DNA from: Sorghum bicolor
Lineage: Eukaryota > Streptophyta > Magnoliopsida > Poales > Poaceae
Length of the DNA stretch: 64,000 nucleotides
Direction of reading: 5' to 3'
NCBI RefSeq assembly: GCF_000003195.3
Contig: NC_012876.2
Location: forward strand, 40,515,725-40,579,724
Shown here: in pieces, positions 10,501 through 22,348 of the stretch
Layout of the letters: every line of letters starts with the position of its first letter
Numbering within the stretch: the stretch's first letter is position 1
Position numbers and translations under genes: made by a program
The notes under the pieces: model-generated
Databases searched by the model: none
Seen by the model: the letters and a program-made list of their open reading frames with translations, nothing else
What the model was told of the DNA's origin: nothing

Positions 10501-11811
10501 CGCCTCAAGGCGGACCCTCAAGGATCCGATCGAGACGAGACGCCATCCCCTCGGAGTCGTCGTTGTTGCCGTCGCTGTCTCCACCGTCATCCTTGTTGGG
10601 GGATTCTTCTTCAGGCTCCCCCCTTTGCCTGGACTTCGCTCGACGCGCCTCTAACGCTTGGCAGTCGAGATTCCTCTTATTTTCTTCTTTCTTTTTTGAG
10701 TCTTTTACGGACTTCTGCTTTTCAGCGGACTGGCGCCGCTTGTCACGGTCGACATCGTCCTCCTTTACTGGAGGCCTCGAGGACCAGACATCGATCTGTC
10801 CCTGCTAGAACAAAGGAAAGCTTAAAAAGGGATCGAAAGAAAAACCAGGATCAAAGCCACGCACGAGAAAAGAGCGTACCAGGTCGATCGAGCCCGCATC
10901 AGGCCTCATGGGGAAGCCATTGTCGTGCTCCGGCTTAAAGTCGCCGGCAATGGCCGCCCTGACTCGGGCCACAACCTCATCGTCTGGTGGAGCCTCGTTA
11001 GACATCTGGCACGCCTCGAGGTCCTCGGACGAGACGCCAGGACCCATCTCGTCCATCCTCAGCGGCCGAGACATCAACGGGAGAACTCTCCGATGTTGGA
11101 CGGCCGAGAGAACTAGAGCGGCGGACAGGCCCTCCAAGCGCAGCTTCTTCAGGGCGTCGAGGAGGGGGTCGAGCCGCGACTGGTCAACTTGGACGACACC
11201 GTACGTCCAGTTCTCTGGGCACTCCGTGATCAGGCGCCCGGTGTAGGCGGGTAGAAGATCGTCGTCGTTCCTCAGGTAGAACCACTGGGAGTCCCATCCG
11301 GCGTGGTTCGTCGACAGTCCCACCGGGATATACTCGCGCGGCCTCTCCGTCTTCCCCGTCTTCAGACGAGGTTAAGGCACCCAGCTCGTACAGGCTTCCT
11401 CACGCCGGTGGTTCCGGTGGGAGCGTTGAAGAGCTCACCCCTGTAGAGGTGGAGCCACAGCTCACAGTGGGGCGTCATCCCCAAATAACCCTCACACACC
11501 GTGGCAAAGACCGCCGTGACGGTGATGGCATTTGGGGAGAAGTGCTGGAGCTCCACCCCGTAATGGTGGCAGAGCGCCCGCATGAAGCGGCTTGGAGGAG
11601 CGCCCAGGCTGTGGCGGTGGAACTTGGCGAACGAAACCACATAGCCCTTGGGCGGCCTGGGCTCCCTATGGTCCGCCGGCGGTGCGATCCACTCCGACGA
11701 CGACAGCGACGTACGGTGGCGCAGGAGTCCCTCCCTCTCGAGCTCTAGCAACCGGCGCTCCGTCATCGACGACGGGCGCCAGTCGTCGGCGACGACAAGT
11801 CTCACAGGCAT
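7583..11811 (-). pseudogene. F antisense accessory gene (putative gypsy-type transposon domain plus coiled coil), several exons
   Basis: The start at 11811 gives a frame with WRPSSMTERRLLELEREGLL, then FHRHSLGAPPSRFMRALCHHYGVE and a GYLGMTPH block. This resembles the plant domain catalogued as putative gypsy type transposon (PF04195), found antisense in Tat elements. The frame continues at 11323 (WDSQWFYLRNDDDLLPAY) after a shift near 11340, so the copy is probably broken. Likely introns: donor at 10879, acceptor at about 10802; donors of GTAAGT type near 10141 and 8873; acceptor TTTTTGCAG near 8062. Later exons are charged and heptad-rich (8340-8666 and 7583-8062), suggesting a long coiled coil. 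The last exon ends at 7583. Function is unknown. Exon borders between 10800 and 8870 are uncertain. Confidence 0.62.
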
Positions 11812-11934
11812 CTTGGGGGAAAGGAGGACGGATTAGCTATTGCTCGAGGGTGCGCGCGTGCGTGAGATGGAAAGGAGGCAAAGACAGGAATGAGGGCGGA
11901 AGGCAGAAGGGAGAACGACAACCAGGCCACGGGA

Positions 11935-11942
11935 TATTTATA
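11935..11942 (-). promoter_or_regulatory. TATA box of the F antisense gene
   Basis: TATAAATA on the minus strand lies 123 nt upstream of the ATG at 11811, in a GC-rich setting. The spacing predicts a 5' UTR of about 90-100 nt. This suggests the antisense gene is transcribed from its own internal promoter rather than from an LTR. Confidence 0.6.
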
Positions 11943-12580
11943 GACGGCAGCCACCAACGGGCAGATCTAATAAACATGGTAACTCAAACCCCCCATAAAT
12001 GCACCACCTAACGTTCTCTCTTCCTTCTCACAGACGGGGCGCTCCGAATTCTGCGCCGATACAGTGTCGTAACGGCTCCCGCCTGAAAAGACACGCCCAA
12101 TGGGCAAAAAGGCGAACCGCCACGGCCTCTTCCTTCCTTTGTAAGCCAAGGTACGTACCCACGAAAGCCTCGATAGGTCGCAGGCTGGCCCGCCGAAAGG
12201 GTTCGATAGCCGATCTCGAGCACCATGGTCAGGGATGCCCAGTGAGTGGTCGAAAATCGAGGCCCGCCTCGAGAACTCGCTGGGGATGTCCGAGGTAGGG
12301 TCGAGACAGTCAAAAGGAATCCCCTCGATGGGAGGCATCGAGCCACTGGACTCTATCGAATGAGACCAGCATCCCCGACCACGTCGACCCTGCTTTGTGA
12401 GAACGCCTCCGGGCTACAGCTGACCCCCCTCGAAAGGGGCACAGGTTCTCACTTGGACTACCCGTTAGGAGCTCAATCTGGGGTGGATGACGCTCGCTCT
12501 GTCGAGAGTACGTCGAAACCCCCGCGCAAAACGAGCCAATCAGAACCTTCCACCACTGGTGTCGACAGCGTTTCTATGAA
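11943..12580. other. F region between antisense promoter and 3' LTR
   Basis: GC-rich and non-coding as far as I can see. Overlapping short frames on both strands show no family resemblance. It probably holds upstream promoter sequence of the antisense gene and the approach to the 3' polypurine tract. Confidence 0.45.
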
Positions 12581-12589
12581 TTAGGCAAT

Positions 12590-13777
12590 ATACCCCTCGA
12601 AGGAGTCGAAAACTCCTCCAAGGGCTCGGGGGCTACCCCCGCGGGGTCGCTCGCGCGCCCCCACGGAAATTCGACCACGAAAATACAGCCTCCACTCGAG
12701 CGCCAGTGCTCAAATGGAGACTCGGGGTTTACTATCGAGGGTATCAGTAAGGGGTATCCCAACTGATGTACATAATGAGATTGCCCGTACGCAAGTCGAG
12801 GCCCCCAACTCGACGCTCTCCCAATCACGCGTATAATCATCGATGACCGCAGCCTCGAAGACGGAAAGGGCGTCGAGCGAATCGATCAGGGCTCGAGCGC
12901 CAACTACCGTCGAATACGGAAGTAGGATCGAGCGAATCGGAAGGCGTCGAGCGCAGGGACGCCGCCCGCCGCCTGACGAGGGCGCGGGGACCAGGGCATT
13001 TAATGCGCCTGTCGCGTTCTCACCTAACACGTAGGTCACGGGAAGCGTGATAGGGAACAGGCATCCGTCCCATCGTTCTTTTTGCAGCCTTTCCCACCAA
13101 ATAACCCAGGGCGTGTCAGGACGTAGGAAGCGTGGTCAGAACGTCTAATCAAGACCCCCTCGAGACGTCCAGGGTCAGCGCTCTGGCTGGCAAGGCGTTG
13201 CACGGCAACCGACCCTCGACCAAACACGTTTCCTTCCTGGGGAAGGGTTGGGCGTCGAATGATGACGCGACAACCACTCCGACGTATCTGCCACCGTGAC
13301 GTACAGGCGTGCAGCAGATAAGCCAGTCCAAGACAGCGCACAGAGCAGGATACAGGGGCACGCGTAATCATCATCAGGCTACCAAGACAGGACGGCTCGA
13401 GACCACGCCGGTACGGAGGTCTCGAGTAGGTCAGCGCGCCATACCCCTATCGACCCCTACTCTGACGCTTATACCTGTACCCTGGGCTCCTCCTTGGAAC
13501 TATAAAAGGGGAGACCCAGGAAGAGATACATCATCATGCAATACCACTCCCATACGCAGTAGAACTTCCTCCTTACTCCATACCACGCTTGTATCCACCC
13601 CTGTACAAGCACTTAGGTGCGAAATAATACAAACTCTCCCCCCCGCAGGACATAGGGCCTTCTCTTGCCCGAACCAGGATAATTCTTTGTGTCTTTTTGC
13701 ATCACCATCTGGAAAAGGGAAGCACACACACAAATTCACTCATTGGTGTGACCCCCCCCGTGGGGAAAACACTGACA
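12590..13777 (+). repeat. F 3' LTR, left border approximate
   Basis: The right border is placed at ...CTGACA (13777), where F sequence gives way to Tekay-type LTR sequence. A TATA box (TATAAAA, 13501-13507) preceded by CTTGGAAC sits about 275 bp before that end, as expected for a U3/R boundary. The left border is not certain. A purine-rich stretch with CAAGGGCTCGGGGGCTA near 12620-12640 is a candidate near the start, and TGTCAGG at 13114 is an alternative beginning that would mirror CTGACA. Confidence 0.5.
13501..13507 (+). promoter_or_regulatory. F LTR TATA box
   Basis: TATAAAA followed by GGGGAGACCC. Its place near the end of the LTR fits promoter architecture in Ty3/gypsy elements. Confidence 0.65.
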
Positions 13778-14507
13778 CTATGAAACACTATGGTTATCGT
13801 AATGGATGATTTGTGAATGCTATGATATCACATCAATTGTTTGCAATAGTACAGGTGCACATCTAGTTGATAGGTAACATTATCTAACTTGAGCTAAATA
13901 AAATAAAAAGGGTAAGATTGAATATACTTCTAGATGGTTAACGCTTTTTACGCAAAAAGAGTTTAGCTATCCCACTATACAGGCTTCATGATCCTTGAAG
14001 AGTCCTTTATCTTTGGTTTATGATGGGTAAGTCTATCTGAGTACCTTCTCGTACTCAGGATTCCATTCCCATGTTGTTTTTGCAGAAGGGTAGATGTACT
14101 ATGGGTACTGCATTCACTGCTTGTACCCAGCAATGGGTGATGACTAGACCAAGGGCAATGGTCACTCTACCTCTTCTTTTGCTGTCGTGGGAATGACCGA
14201 ACTATGGCGCTGTATTAGACTACCTGTGCATGTTATTTTAAAACTATGATGCTTCCGCTACACTTGAACTTGGTTTGTAATAACTATATTTGAACTCCGA
14301 TGTAATCTCTGAATGTCGTGAACTGAATGTATTTGTGGATGGTGATCGCTGAGCTTATTACGGTCTTGGCTGTATGTACAAATGTGGTTTGAAATCCTTC
14401 GAGATTTCACGGACTACCAGGATTATATGGGCTTAAGCTTGGTGAGTTGACTGTGTGAATGGTTGCTATCAGGCTTAATATCTTATAATTTGGGCGGTTC
14501 TATTATA
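13778..14507 (+). repeat. LTR0: 3' end of a Tekay-type LTR
   Basis: Diverged but collinear with the last part of LTR-A (44450-45199) and LTR-B (48700-49450). Shared landmarks are the GGGTAAGTCTATCTGAGTAC block near 14026, TGGTTTGAAATCCTTCG near 14386, and CTTATAATTTGG just before the end. The rest of this LTR was displaced by F. It is the oldest layer I can see on this side. Confidence 0.78.
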
Positions 14508-14837
14508 GCTAGCATCAGAGCAAGGTTCAGCGGATTACTGTTCATCAGTACGTTCTAAAGCAAACTTAAACCGGTTAAAAAAAGTTAATTACCTATTAAT
14601 GGTAATCAATGTGTTAAAATGAGTTTTTGGAAAACTATACAATGTGCCAATGGTCATATCCTTTATGCCCAGTTAAGGACTATAAGGTGGCTAGTTAAGT
14701 ACTGACATGGGGGTATGCATCATATTTCTATTTTGTCGCTCATACGGCGTGTAATAGTACGAGTGCATTCATTTGAGTGGTAATGTATGGATCATTTTTC
14801 CCCTCTACGCCACGGTAAGTGGGAGCTGTGAGAGCAT
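14508..14837 (+). other. Leader of the LTR0 element with a degenerate primer site
   Basis: TAGCATCAGAGC at 14510-14521 corresponds to TGGCATCAGAGC in the other copies, a variant of the tRNA-Met initiator primer site. The next 300 bp match the leader after LTR-A, including the AAGGACTATAAGGTGGCTAG block and GGTAAGTGGGAGCTGTGAGA. It stops at 14837, where LTR-A begins. Confidence 0.72.
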
Positions 14838-17800
14838 TGTAACACCCCAGTGTTATGGTTACATCCTTTCACATGCATAACATGACCATAATCATCTTCA
14901 TAAGCATACCATGATCATCATTCACCTTGGGTCATGTCATTTTATGCATAAGTGTGATTTACTTGTTTTAATTATGCTCTCTATGCTTGTGTTAGAGTAG
15001 GCCTTGCTCTTCTTTGTGTCCTATGCCTTGGTAAGTAGTTCAACTATGCTTAACTCAACCTTTGGAACAATGTTCATGTTGGTCATGTCTTCAAATTATG
15101 TCTCTATGTCATAGTTTCACTGATAGGCCCTATAAACATCTTATGCATAGGCTTTTAAAAAAGTGTTTCATAAAATGTTTGCATGTCAAAACTTTCTAAT
15201 GCAAAGTTGTAGAAAATTTTATAAGGAACAAAAGTTGTTTTATGGCCATCTCATGAAAATGACCACAACTTGCTCAAAAAGGGCTCACAAGGCAGATTTG
15301 GGGGCTGTTTTGACACTTAGCAAAATTTTGCGAAGCCCTGGCGCCACCAGTTTGCCTGAACGTTTTTGGAAACTCCATATCTCATCATCTATGCTGAATT
15401 GGTCTTTGCTCTAGTTAACAAACTTGTAGAACTCAGCTAGTACTCCAAGAGTGTCAACTACACTATCTCATAATTCCCCACGGTTTGGAAGATAATCAGC
15501 GCCAAACTACCTCTATTAGTCTCTGAATCAAGATCTGAATGGACATCGTCCACGTCGACGTGGCCGACCGGCGACAGCGTTTCGGCGACATTTGGTGACC
15601 ATACACCATCTCTGGCCCCACTCGTCAGCGCTGAGGGCGTGCATGACCTCCACGACATCACCATCGAGCTCCTGGACGCGTCCATTCTCTCAGTCTCGCC
15701 CTTCTCGCGCTAAAACTCGGCCGCAGTGGAGGCGCCGTCGCCGGGCTCAATTCGGCGAGCTCGACCGCGCTCCACACTGCATCGCCATCCACCAAAGCTC
15801 ACCCACAGCTCCTCCATGCTCTGCTCTCCAACCTCCACCCTCAAGCTCACCGTGAAACCCTCCGGTTAGCCGACATTTTCATCTTTCCCTAAATTGGGTC
15901 GCCGGAACAGTTTTCTCCGGCGAGCCCAATGCTGAGCTCCTTGGAGCCCCTCTTCTTCTCTGGTTTGTCTCTCTGGGTAGCTTAGGGTCTTAGCTAGCTA
16001 GTGAGCCAACCCTAGAGTGCTCTACCGCACTCATCGGTGATGAAAACGGTAACGCAGCGCCGCCATGCTCTCACCGGAGCACCACCTACACGTGGCCAAG
16101 CTTGCCTGAGCCCTCTCATGTCGAGCTCTCCACCTAGGAAGCTCCACCATGACACACTGGTGCTGTAGGAAACCCCAGGGGACGCTCTACCAGCCTGAGA
16201 GCTTCGGCGTATCGGCGACCATCTCCGCCGAGCCGCCATGGTCGACGGCAAGCCCCTTCCGGTGGCTCCACCATGGGGAAAAGGGGGTCAATCGGTTCGC
16301 AAGTGACCTGGGATCACGTTGGTGTCCTCGGTTTGGTCGGAGACCTTGCCGTTGTACAGAAATCACCGGTGAACTTCGTCTCGGTCGAGAGGAAGAAGAA
16401 CCTGACATGCGGGTCCCGCTGTCGGTGGCTCAACGGCTCCCTCCTCTCTTTTATTTAAAATCCAGATTTCTTGCAAACTTGCAAAAATCATATCTCCAGT
16501 TCCTGAGCTCCAAAAACTGTGAAACGAATTTTGTGATGATCTATGGGATGGCTAGTTTTTAATAAAAATATAATATGGACCATGTTTTCTGTGAAAAATA
16601 ATTGTTATGAATTAATCTTGTTATTTCAATGTAAATTCATATCTCTTGATATAATGCTCCAAATGTTGTGAACATTTTATGCTATGCTCTGGGTACTATT
16701 AGAATGTTCTGGTAATTATTTCATGATTTTTGGAGTACTGTATCTCTGATATGTAATTTATGTCCATACTATTGCTTAAATCCATGTTTAAATCATATTA
16801 AATGTTACATGTTTATGCTGGTGTTCTCCTTTGGTGTCAAGCTTGTTCATAGTAGTAGTAACATGTAAATAATCTGAAATCTGTTGTTTGATAGTATTCA
16901 AACTATGTTTCTTAAATTATGAAATAAGCACCTTGTAATATATTAATTCAATATCTTAAGTTTGGCATGTGCAACTGCTCTGAAACTTTTATGGTAATGT
17001 CTAGGTACCTTGCTTGTGCTCCTGTAATTTTTGTAGATTTTTCTGAGCAACCTTGATGGTATCTCTTAATTATGCCCTTGTATGGAATTAAGTTAATAAA
17101 TGCCTTTTTCTTAAGTGTTTAGTAATCAACATATGGTTTTCTGGTAATCTTAGGTTATGCTTGTTCTTATGAGTCACTTGATTGGTACTAAATATGTCCT
17201 TGCTATGTCAACAAATAATTAATTAAAGGTTATATAGCAGTTCTGGACAGCAAGGGAGTAATCTGATTATTGTCTAATGATAACTTTGTTTTCTAAAAGA
17301 CTTGTCTATACGAAAAATGTTTCAAACTTTGTATGCTAGCTGCAGTTTAAATTTGGGGTCATTTGGCCCAATAGTTTAAGAGTTATGGATCTTCTAAGTT
17401 GAATTCCAGAACTAGGTGCTCTCTGTCTTTCTGGAACAGAACCTGGAACTTTGTTTAATTGACCTGTTTAACTTGTGAATCTTGCTGTGATGTCTAAAAA
17501 TGAAATGTAAAAAATTTCATAATATTTCCAGAATGTCTTCATTCATGTTTGTTAGATCTATATATCTCTAGTTATGAATTGTTCTTTGAGCTGCTCTGTT
17601 AATTAGTTGTTGCTGTTTAATTGTGTAAGTTGGTGTATCCTTGTTAGTTGTGGTGGTACTCTTTTTGTGAGCCTGTATCGAAGCTTACTCCCTAAGTGAG
17701 TGTCCAGTGAACTATGTAATCATGTTTGCTAAAGCATTCATCAATCTCTTCATATGCTTACATTCCTTATTCATTCGTGCATGCAATAGTTGCACCGAAG

Positions 17801-18268
17801 GCTGCGACCTTGTTCGAGCTCGAGAGGGTGAACCCCGAAGGCCCGGAAGTCAGCCAGGAGATGGAGCCCCAGCCACCAGGACCCGAGGAGCCCAAAGAGG
17901 AGGTTGAGTGCCCTAGTCACGAGCCCGCTTCGTTTGTGAAAGGCAAGCCCCGGAGCATCTTAAGTCTCCCACTTTATTTTCAAAGCATACTTGAATATGT
18001 TATATCTATTGATGCATTAAGTATAGGAGTTGTGGTGGAACCCTTGCTGCATTATACTCTTTCTTGTCCAGATATCTTATCCTACTTGGTTGTAGAGTTA
18101 GGATCGAGTTGCAGCTTAGCCTTGCTTTTAATCGGTAGAAGTCGGGTGATATCCTGTCACCTGCGCGAAATAGGGTCTGTGTCGGATCACGATTGGCTAT
18201 ATGAGCTATCGTGGGAAGGAACCTGGTTTAAAATGACTTAAGCCGGGCAGAGTTTTGCAAGGTGGTAG
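14838..18268 (+). repeat. LTR-A part 1: Tekay-type LTR split by element C
   Basis: Begins TGTAACACCCCAGTG, as LTR-B does, and stays collinear with LTR-B to about 17760. It is AT-rich except for a GC-rich block at about 15540-16440. The last 500 bp (17770-18268) have no counterpart in LTR-B. Element C interrupts it after GGTAG (18264-18268), which is repeated at 44010-44014. Joined with 44015-45199 the LTR is about 4.6 kb. Open frames here, such as 17726-18241, have no protein resemblance and are not annotated as genes. Confidence 0.85.
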
Positions 18269-18521
18269 TGTTGACGGTCCTTAAGAACCAAATATAATCA
18301 TCAAATAAATAAAGAAAAGGATCCAAATACAACCAACACCCAGACTTAGGGTTTTATCTGACAGAATTCCACGAGTTTTGGTGTTTGTCTATTTCTGCAG
18401 GAGGTTATCAGGAAATATGGAGAGAGGGCCCACACATCGGGTTTACATAGAGATATTAACGTGCCGCGCAATTTTCTATCATCTAGAAGACTCCAGAAGC
18501 CACGGGAACGAACGGGAGGCC
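18269..18521 (+). repeat. C 5' LTR, first part
   Basis: Begins TGTTGACGGTCCTTAAG and matches 42668-42920 of the 3' LTR. It stops at AGGCC (18517-18521), the target duplication of A2. The other half resumes at 36162. Confidence 0.92.
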
Positions 18522-20176
18522 TGTTGGGTATTCTTAACATCATTACCAAAAGTAGACTAAGTTCTCTAAATCTAGCAACGGTGCCAAAAATACCAAACCT
18601 ATCCCTCACACCACTTAAGCCAAGTTGTCATCCCCAGCATGATATAAGAGACGCGGTATTGAAATATGCAATTGCTCTTCTAAATAAATAATGAATGGGA
18701 TCTGCAAGCGCACAGATTAATACTGATGTAGCATTTTAACCGGGAAGTATTCCAGGTATCGTTATTTATATTTTTACCACTGGGAAGGGATTAGCAATCA
18801 TCACTATTGATTACAGAATAGAATATGAGATTGAGCATCTATCATTGCATGTATAATTGAGAACATTATATCTAACTCTTCATACAGGGATAAGTGTCAC
18901 ATAAAAGATATATGAAATAATAATAGTGACAAGGATAACTAATCTGATCTAGCCACATAATAAATATGATAAGCACCTCAATTAGATACTCTAGAAAGTC
19001 ATTAGCATGGTATTAGAACGAACTACAAGAATATTCACTAAGTTATTCTTAACTATATAGTCTAGCATTATCATAGTTAGTGCAAGCATACTTAGCAATC
19101 ATTGTGAGACAAGACTACGCCCATGCATAGTGATATTAGCAAGGAATATGAGAAACATAGCAATCACTCCCCTGTAATAATGTTGCTCTGCCAGCCCAAT
19201 ACACGAGAGGGGGACTATATAAGAATAAATGAAGCTGTCACTATCACGAACCACCCCACGATCTGGCATATTGGGTACAATCGCAGATAAATACGGTATA
19301 AGCACCACGCCTACACAATATCTATCATTTACCCATGGATCCGATGGATAAACGCTATACGATCCTAAGCATGTATATAGATCGAATCTAACTAAGCCAA
19401 GTACATAACTATGATAAACTAAGAACAATATAATCTTGAATATAAGCAAGTAGAGCAAAGTCATAAGCAATATATTGAAGTAGAACAATGTCATATTCAT
19501 AATATTGAAGAACAAAGATAATTAGAAAGCAATTAGAAGCACAATGAGAGAATTACCAAGAATCCTCTTGACAGATCTGGAAACCAATCGAAGATTGACT
19601 CCTTCTAGTTCTAATCCTATGTAGCTATGCTAATCTAGATGTCTAATTGATGTGGTGGCTCTAATCTTGATCAGAGGTTTCTTCTCCCTTGATGGAACAA
19701 TGAATTAGGGTTGAGAGGCTCCCTCCTCCAGGGGCCAGGGGGTCTGGTTTTATAGTCCCTTCAAGTGAATACAGGCCCTTGGATCAAACCGACATAGATT
19801 GTATGGTTTAGATTCATCCTTTAGGTCGGTGGAGATCTCCCGCAAAGCAGAGTCCTGATTGGACTCAGGGGGTGGGCGGGCGCCCTGACCAACTGGGCGG
19901 CCGCCCAGGGTCAGGCCCCGTTTCGCCTCCGCTTCGGTCTCGTGGCTTCTAGAGTCTTCTAGATGTAAGATAATTGCGCAGCACGTTAATATCTTTACGT
20001 AATCCTGACATGTGGGCCTTTCTTCCGTATTTCCTGATAACCCCCTGCAGAAATAGACAAACACCAAAACTCGTGGAATTCTGTCAGATAAAACCCTAAG
20101 TCTAGATGTTGATTTCATTTGGATCCTTTTCTTTATTTATTTGATAATTAAATTTGATACTTAAGGACCGTCAACA
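18522..20176 (-). repeat. A2 3' LTR
   Basis: 1655 bp, TGTTGACGG...CCCAACA on the minus strand. It has a TATA box at 19748-19754 and GC boxes at 19874-19885 and 19895-19906, 21 bp apart. It is near identical to 34507-36161. Confidence 0.94.
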
Positions 20177-20187
20177 AACTCCCCCAA
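20177..20187 (-). promoter_or_regulatory. A2 polypurine tract
   Basis: The minus strand reads TTGGGGGAGTT directly before the 3' LTR, the expected plus-strand primer position. The equivalent in B, C and D reads AAGCTTGGGGGAG. Confidence 0.85.
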
Positions 20188-20911
20188 GGTTACCTCTTGC
20201 TCGTCCCTGAGCAAGGATAGACTCAGCTATGGATCATAAGTAGTTGCAATATCTTTAAAAATTTGACGGTACACATGTTTTTAAATAAGATCTCATCTCT
20301 GAGTTAGAGTAAACTGTCAAGACTTAAAACTTACTTACTTTACCTTCACCATAGGACTTGTAACTGTCACTTCTGTCTTGAGTGGTTAAAAGATAGAACA
20401 GTCTAGCCAAGTGCCATGTCTCTTATTCTTGATCAGCTATAGCTCTAGAGTTTTTGCAGATTTTCAAATAAAACTCAGAGATTCCTTGTATGATTCTTTC
20501 ATATCTCTCTTTTGTGGTATTTTTGGATCCTTACCAAGGCAGTGATGGTATATGCCTTCTTTCAAGATATGTGGTATTTGTGGTATGAGGCATAGTGACA
20601 TTGCCTTCTCTCTCACCCTACTCTAATAAGGCTTTAATATCTAGAGTTCATAGGTGGGAGATAAAGTATACATACTTATAAGACATTTATTGCATAGTCA
20701 AACCATGGATCCAAAGAAACAAATCAATAAGCCAAATCAAGATGTGCATGTGTGGCGAATGAATGGTGTATGGTGATGATGGTGATACCAATGGTGGAAA
20801 CAATGGTGGTGGAAGTCTAATTCTACTTTTGCTCTTTGAGGGGATACATACCTTCCTTGCTTTTGAAACTTTATGAGGAGAATGAGATGCTCTTCTTTTT
20901 TTTGTCTCTCA

Positions 20912-21012
20912 GGTGGGCATATTGTACCCCTAATTCTACTGTCGGACACTTATCCATTTTTACCTCTTGTCTCACTTTTTCTTTTCTTTCGAGGTTCCGA
21001 GCACTTGCTCCT
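20912..21012 (-). ncRNA. A2 hairpin trio in the 3' non-coding region (candidate cis-acting RNA)
   Basis: Sense strand: GAGC-AAGU-GCUC, then GGAU-AAGU-GUCC, then GGGUA-CAAUA-UGCCC. Against the other families the first stem has changed on both sides (G-C to A-U), and the others carry U-G pairs where the others have C-G or U-A. This supports pairing in RNA rather than DNA. Confidence 0.55.
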
Positions 21013-21845
21013 TTTTATTTCCTCGTATCTTTTTCTTTTTTTTTAGAGCATTCATCTCTTGAGATAATATAGCAAGTGGTAGTAACAAGATAACTTGAGC
21101 ATTTATTTCACAAGGGGAAACAGAAATATTTTTGGTTATTCTCTCCCGGATTAGGAGCAGAATATTTTTGGGTGATTCTGGAGATGGAATGGGTGCATAT
21201 ATGTGGTTGGTACTTCCGGAGTAGAAGTAGCATATATGAGTGAACGTGCAAGTGAAATCTTGATTTAACCACATGACAAGCTCCTAAGGGTCTACACAGC
21301 TTGACCACACTCAATGCTCATAAGCAGGAAATAATAAATGTGTGGCTCAAAGTCTAGCAAGCATGTATATATGGCTTTGGTAGGAATTTAAACTCTCATC
21401 ATACAGGAACTCATCATGCAACATTTTAAAGATTTTAAGATAAAATTCTCCAGAATTCTAGCATCTCTAGGAACAGATAAACAGCAGCTCAACCTTCCCA
21501 TATCGTATCCGTTAACAACTTAGACTTCAGATCAAGTTTTCATCCCACAAGTTTAGGTCTAGAGCAAGCTTTAAATTATAACAGTTATATCTAAACTTGA
21601 GAGATAACTTAAAATGTGCAAATTAGGCAGAGCAACTATTTATCTATCCATGCTTAAGTTTTATTATTAAGATACAGATTAGCATAGCCACTTTATTTAT
21701 TTATTAAACACACTAAGCAAAAGACATATATATATATAAGCATAAAATCTTTATTTTGTTTTCCATAGTTTATGTGTATTTTAATATTCTAAAATAATAT
21801 AAGTATAAAGATAGATAGAAATACTTATCAAGATAAATGGGGGTG

Positions 21846-21859
21846 CTCTCCCCCAAGCT
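21846..21859 (-). other. A2 internal PPT-like motif
   Basis: AGCTTGGGGGAGAG on the minus strand, about 1.7 kb before the real PPT, at the same place as in C (40963-40976) and D (55681-55694). It may be a secondary plus-strand start. Confidence 0.5.
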
Positions 21860-22348
21860 GTATTTTGACGTAATTTCTCTTGATGTAGCTAACAGGTGGC
21901 AGAGGTGTATTTAAAAGTCAGCAGCATTCTGACAGCGATTAGAATGTCCTCCGTCTGCTAGTCTTCTTAATTCTTAAATTCTGTGGAGCTCAAATAGACA
22001 ACAAAGCTTGTGGAACTGATTAAGTGTTAGCATAAATATCTAGCCTTTATTATCTTGAGACTCCTTAATAAATATTACTCCCTGTTTTTATATTTTTGTT
22101 TTATAAAGCAGAAAAATAATTATTTTATTTTTATGCCACCACAGTGAATGTACTTATGGGTTTTATGCCACTCGTCTACTCACATGGGGCTTACTGTTTT
22201 TCACATTTTTTTTCTTTTTAGGACAGTATGAACTTAATTAACTAAGTAACTATGTTAAATAATTGAAAGGGAAAGGATAACTACCAAGTTTACCTCTTGG
22301 CAAGGCGTTCGGTGTTTTTAAGTCCTCCGAACGGGACTCTCCAATTTC

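Larger units (their letters stand above)
4591..13777 (+). mobile_element. Element F: Tat-lineage Ty3/gypsy retrotransposon, 5' part cut off by A1
   Basis: The plus strand holds the tail of RT/RNase H, a second archaeal-type RNase H and an integrase. An antisense multi-exon gene and a 3' LTR with a TATA box follow. The extra RNase H and the antisense accessory gene are marks of the Tat lineage in grasses. F is GC-rich, with CG-containing codons throughout, unlike its AT-rich neighbours. It ends ...CTGACA at 13777, inside a Tekay-type LTR. Three in-frame stops in pol show it is dead. Confidence 0.82.
20188..22348 (-). other. A2 3' non-coding region with conserved hairpins and a second polypurine tract
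   Basis: No gene seen. On the element-sense strand it holds, in order: a PPT-like motif (21859-21846), a conserved block with an AAGCT...AGCTT inverted repeat (about 21315-21265), the hairpin trio (about 21012-20912), a tract ending in GGTACAAAGATG-like sequence, and the true PPT. The same order appears in B, C and D. A small (TA)n run lies near 21728-21738. A T-rich stretch ending TTTTTAG (about 22209-22222) looks like a splice acceptor only on the plus strand, so it is probably chance. Confidence 0.75.

Noticed and set aside
9237..10654. Many overlapping Pro/Arg/Ala-rich frames on both strands
   Set aside because: GC-rich sequence with few stops; they overlap exons and introns of the antisense gene in F and show no consistent domain.
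17726..18241. 171-codon frame in LTR-A
   Set aside because: Lies in a stretch missing from LTR-B, with no known domain or codon bias; probably chance.
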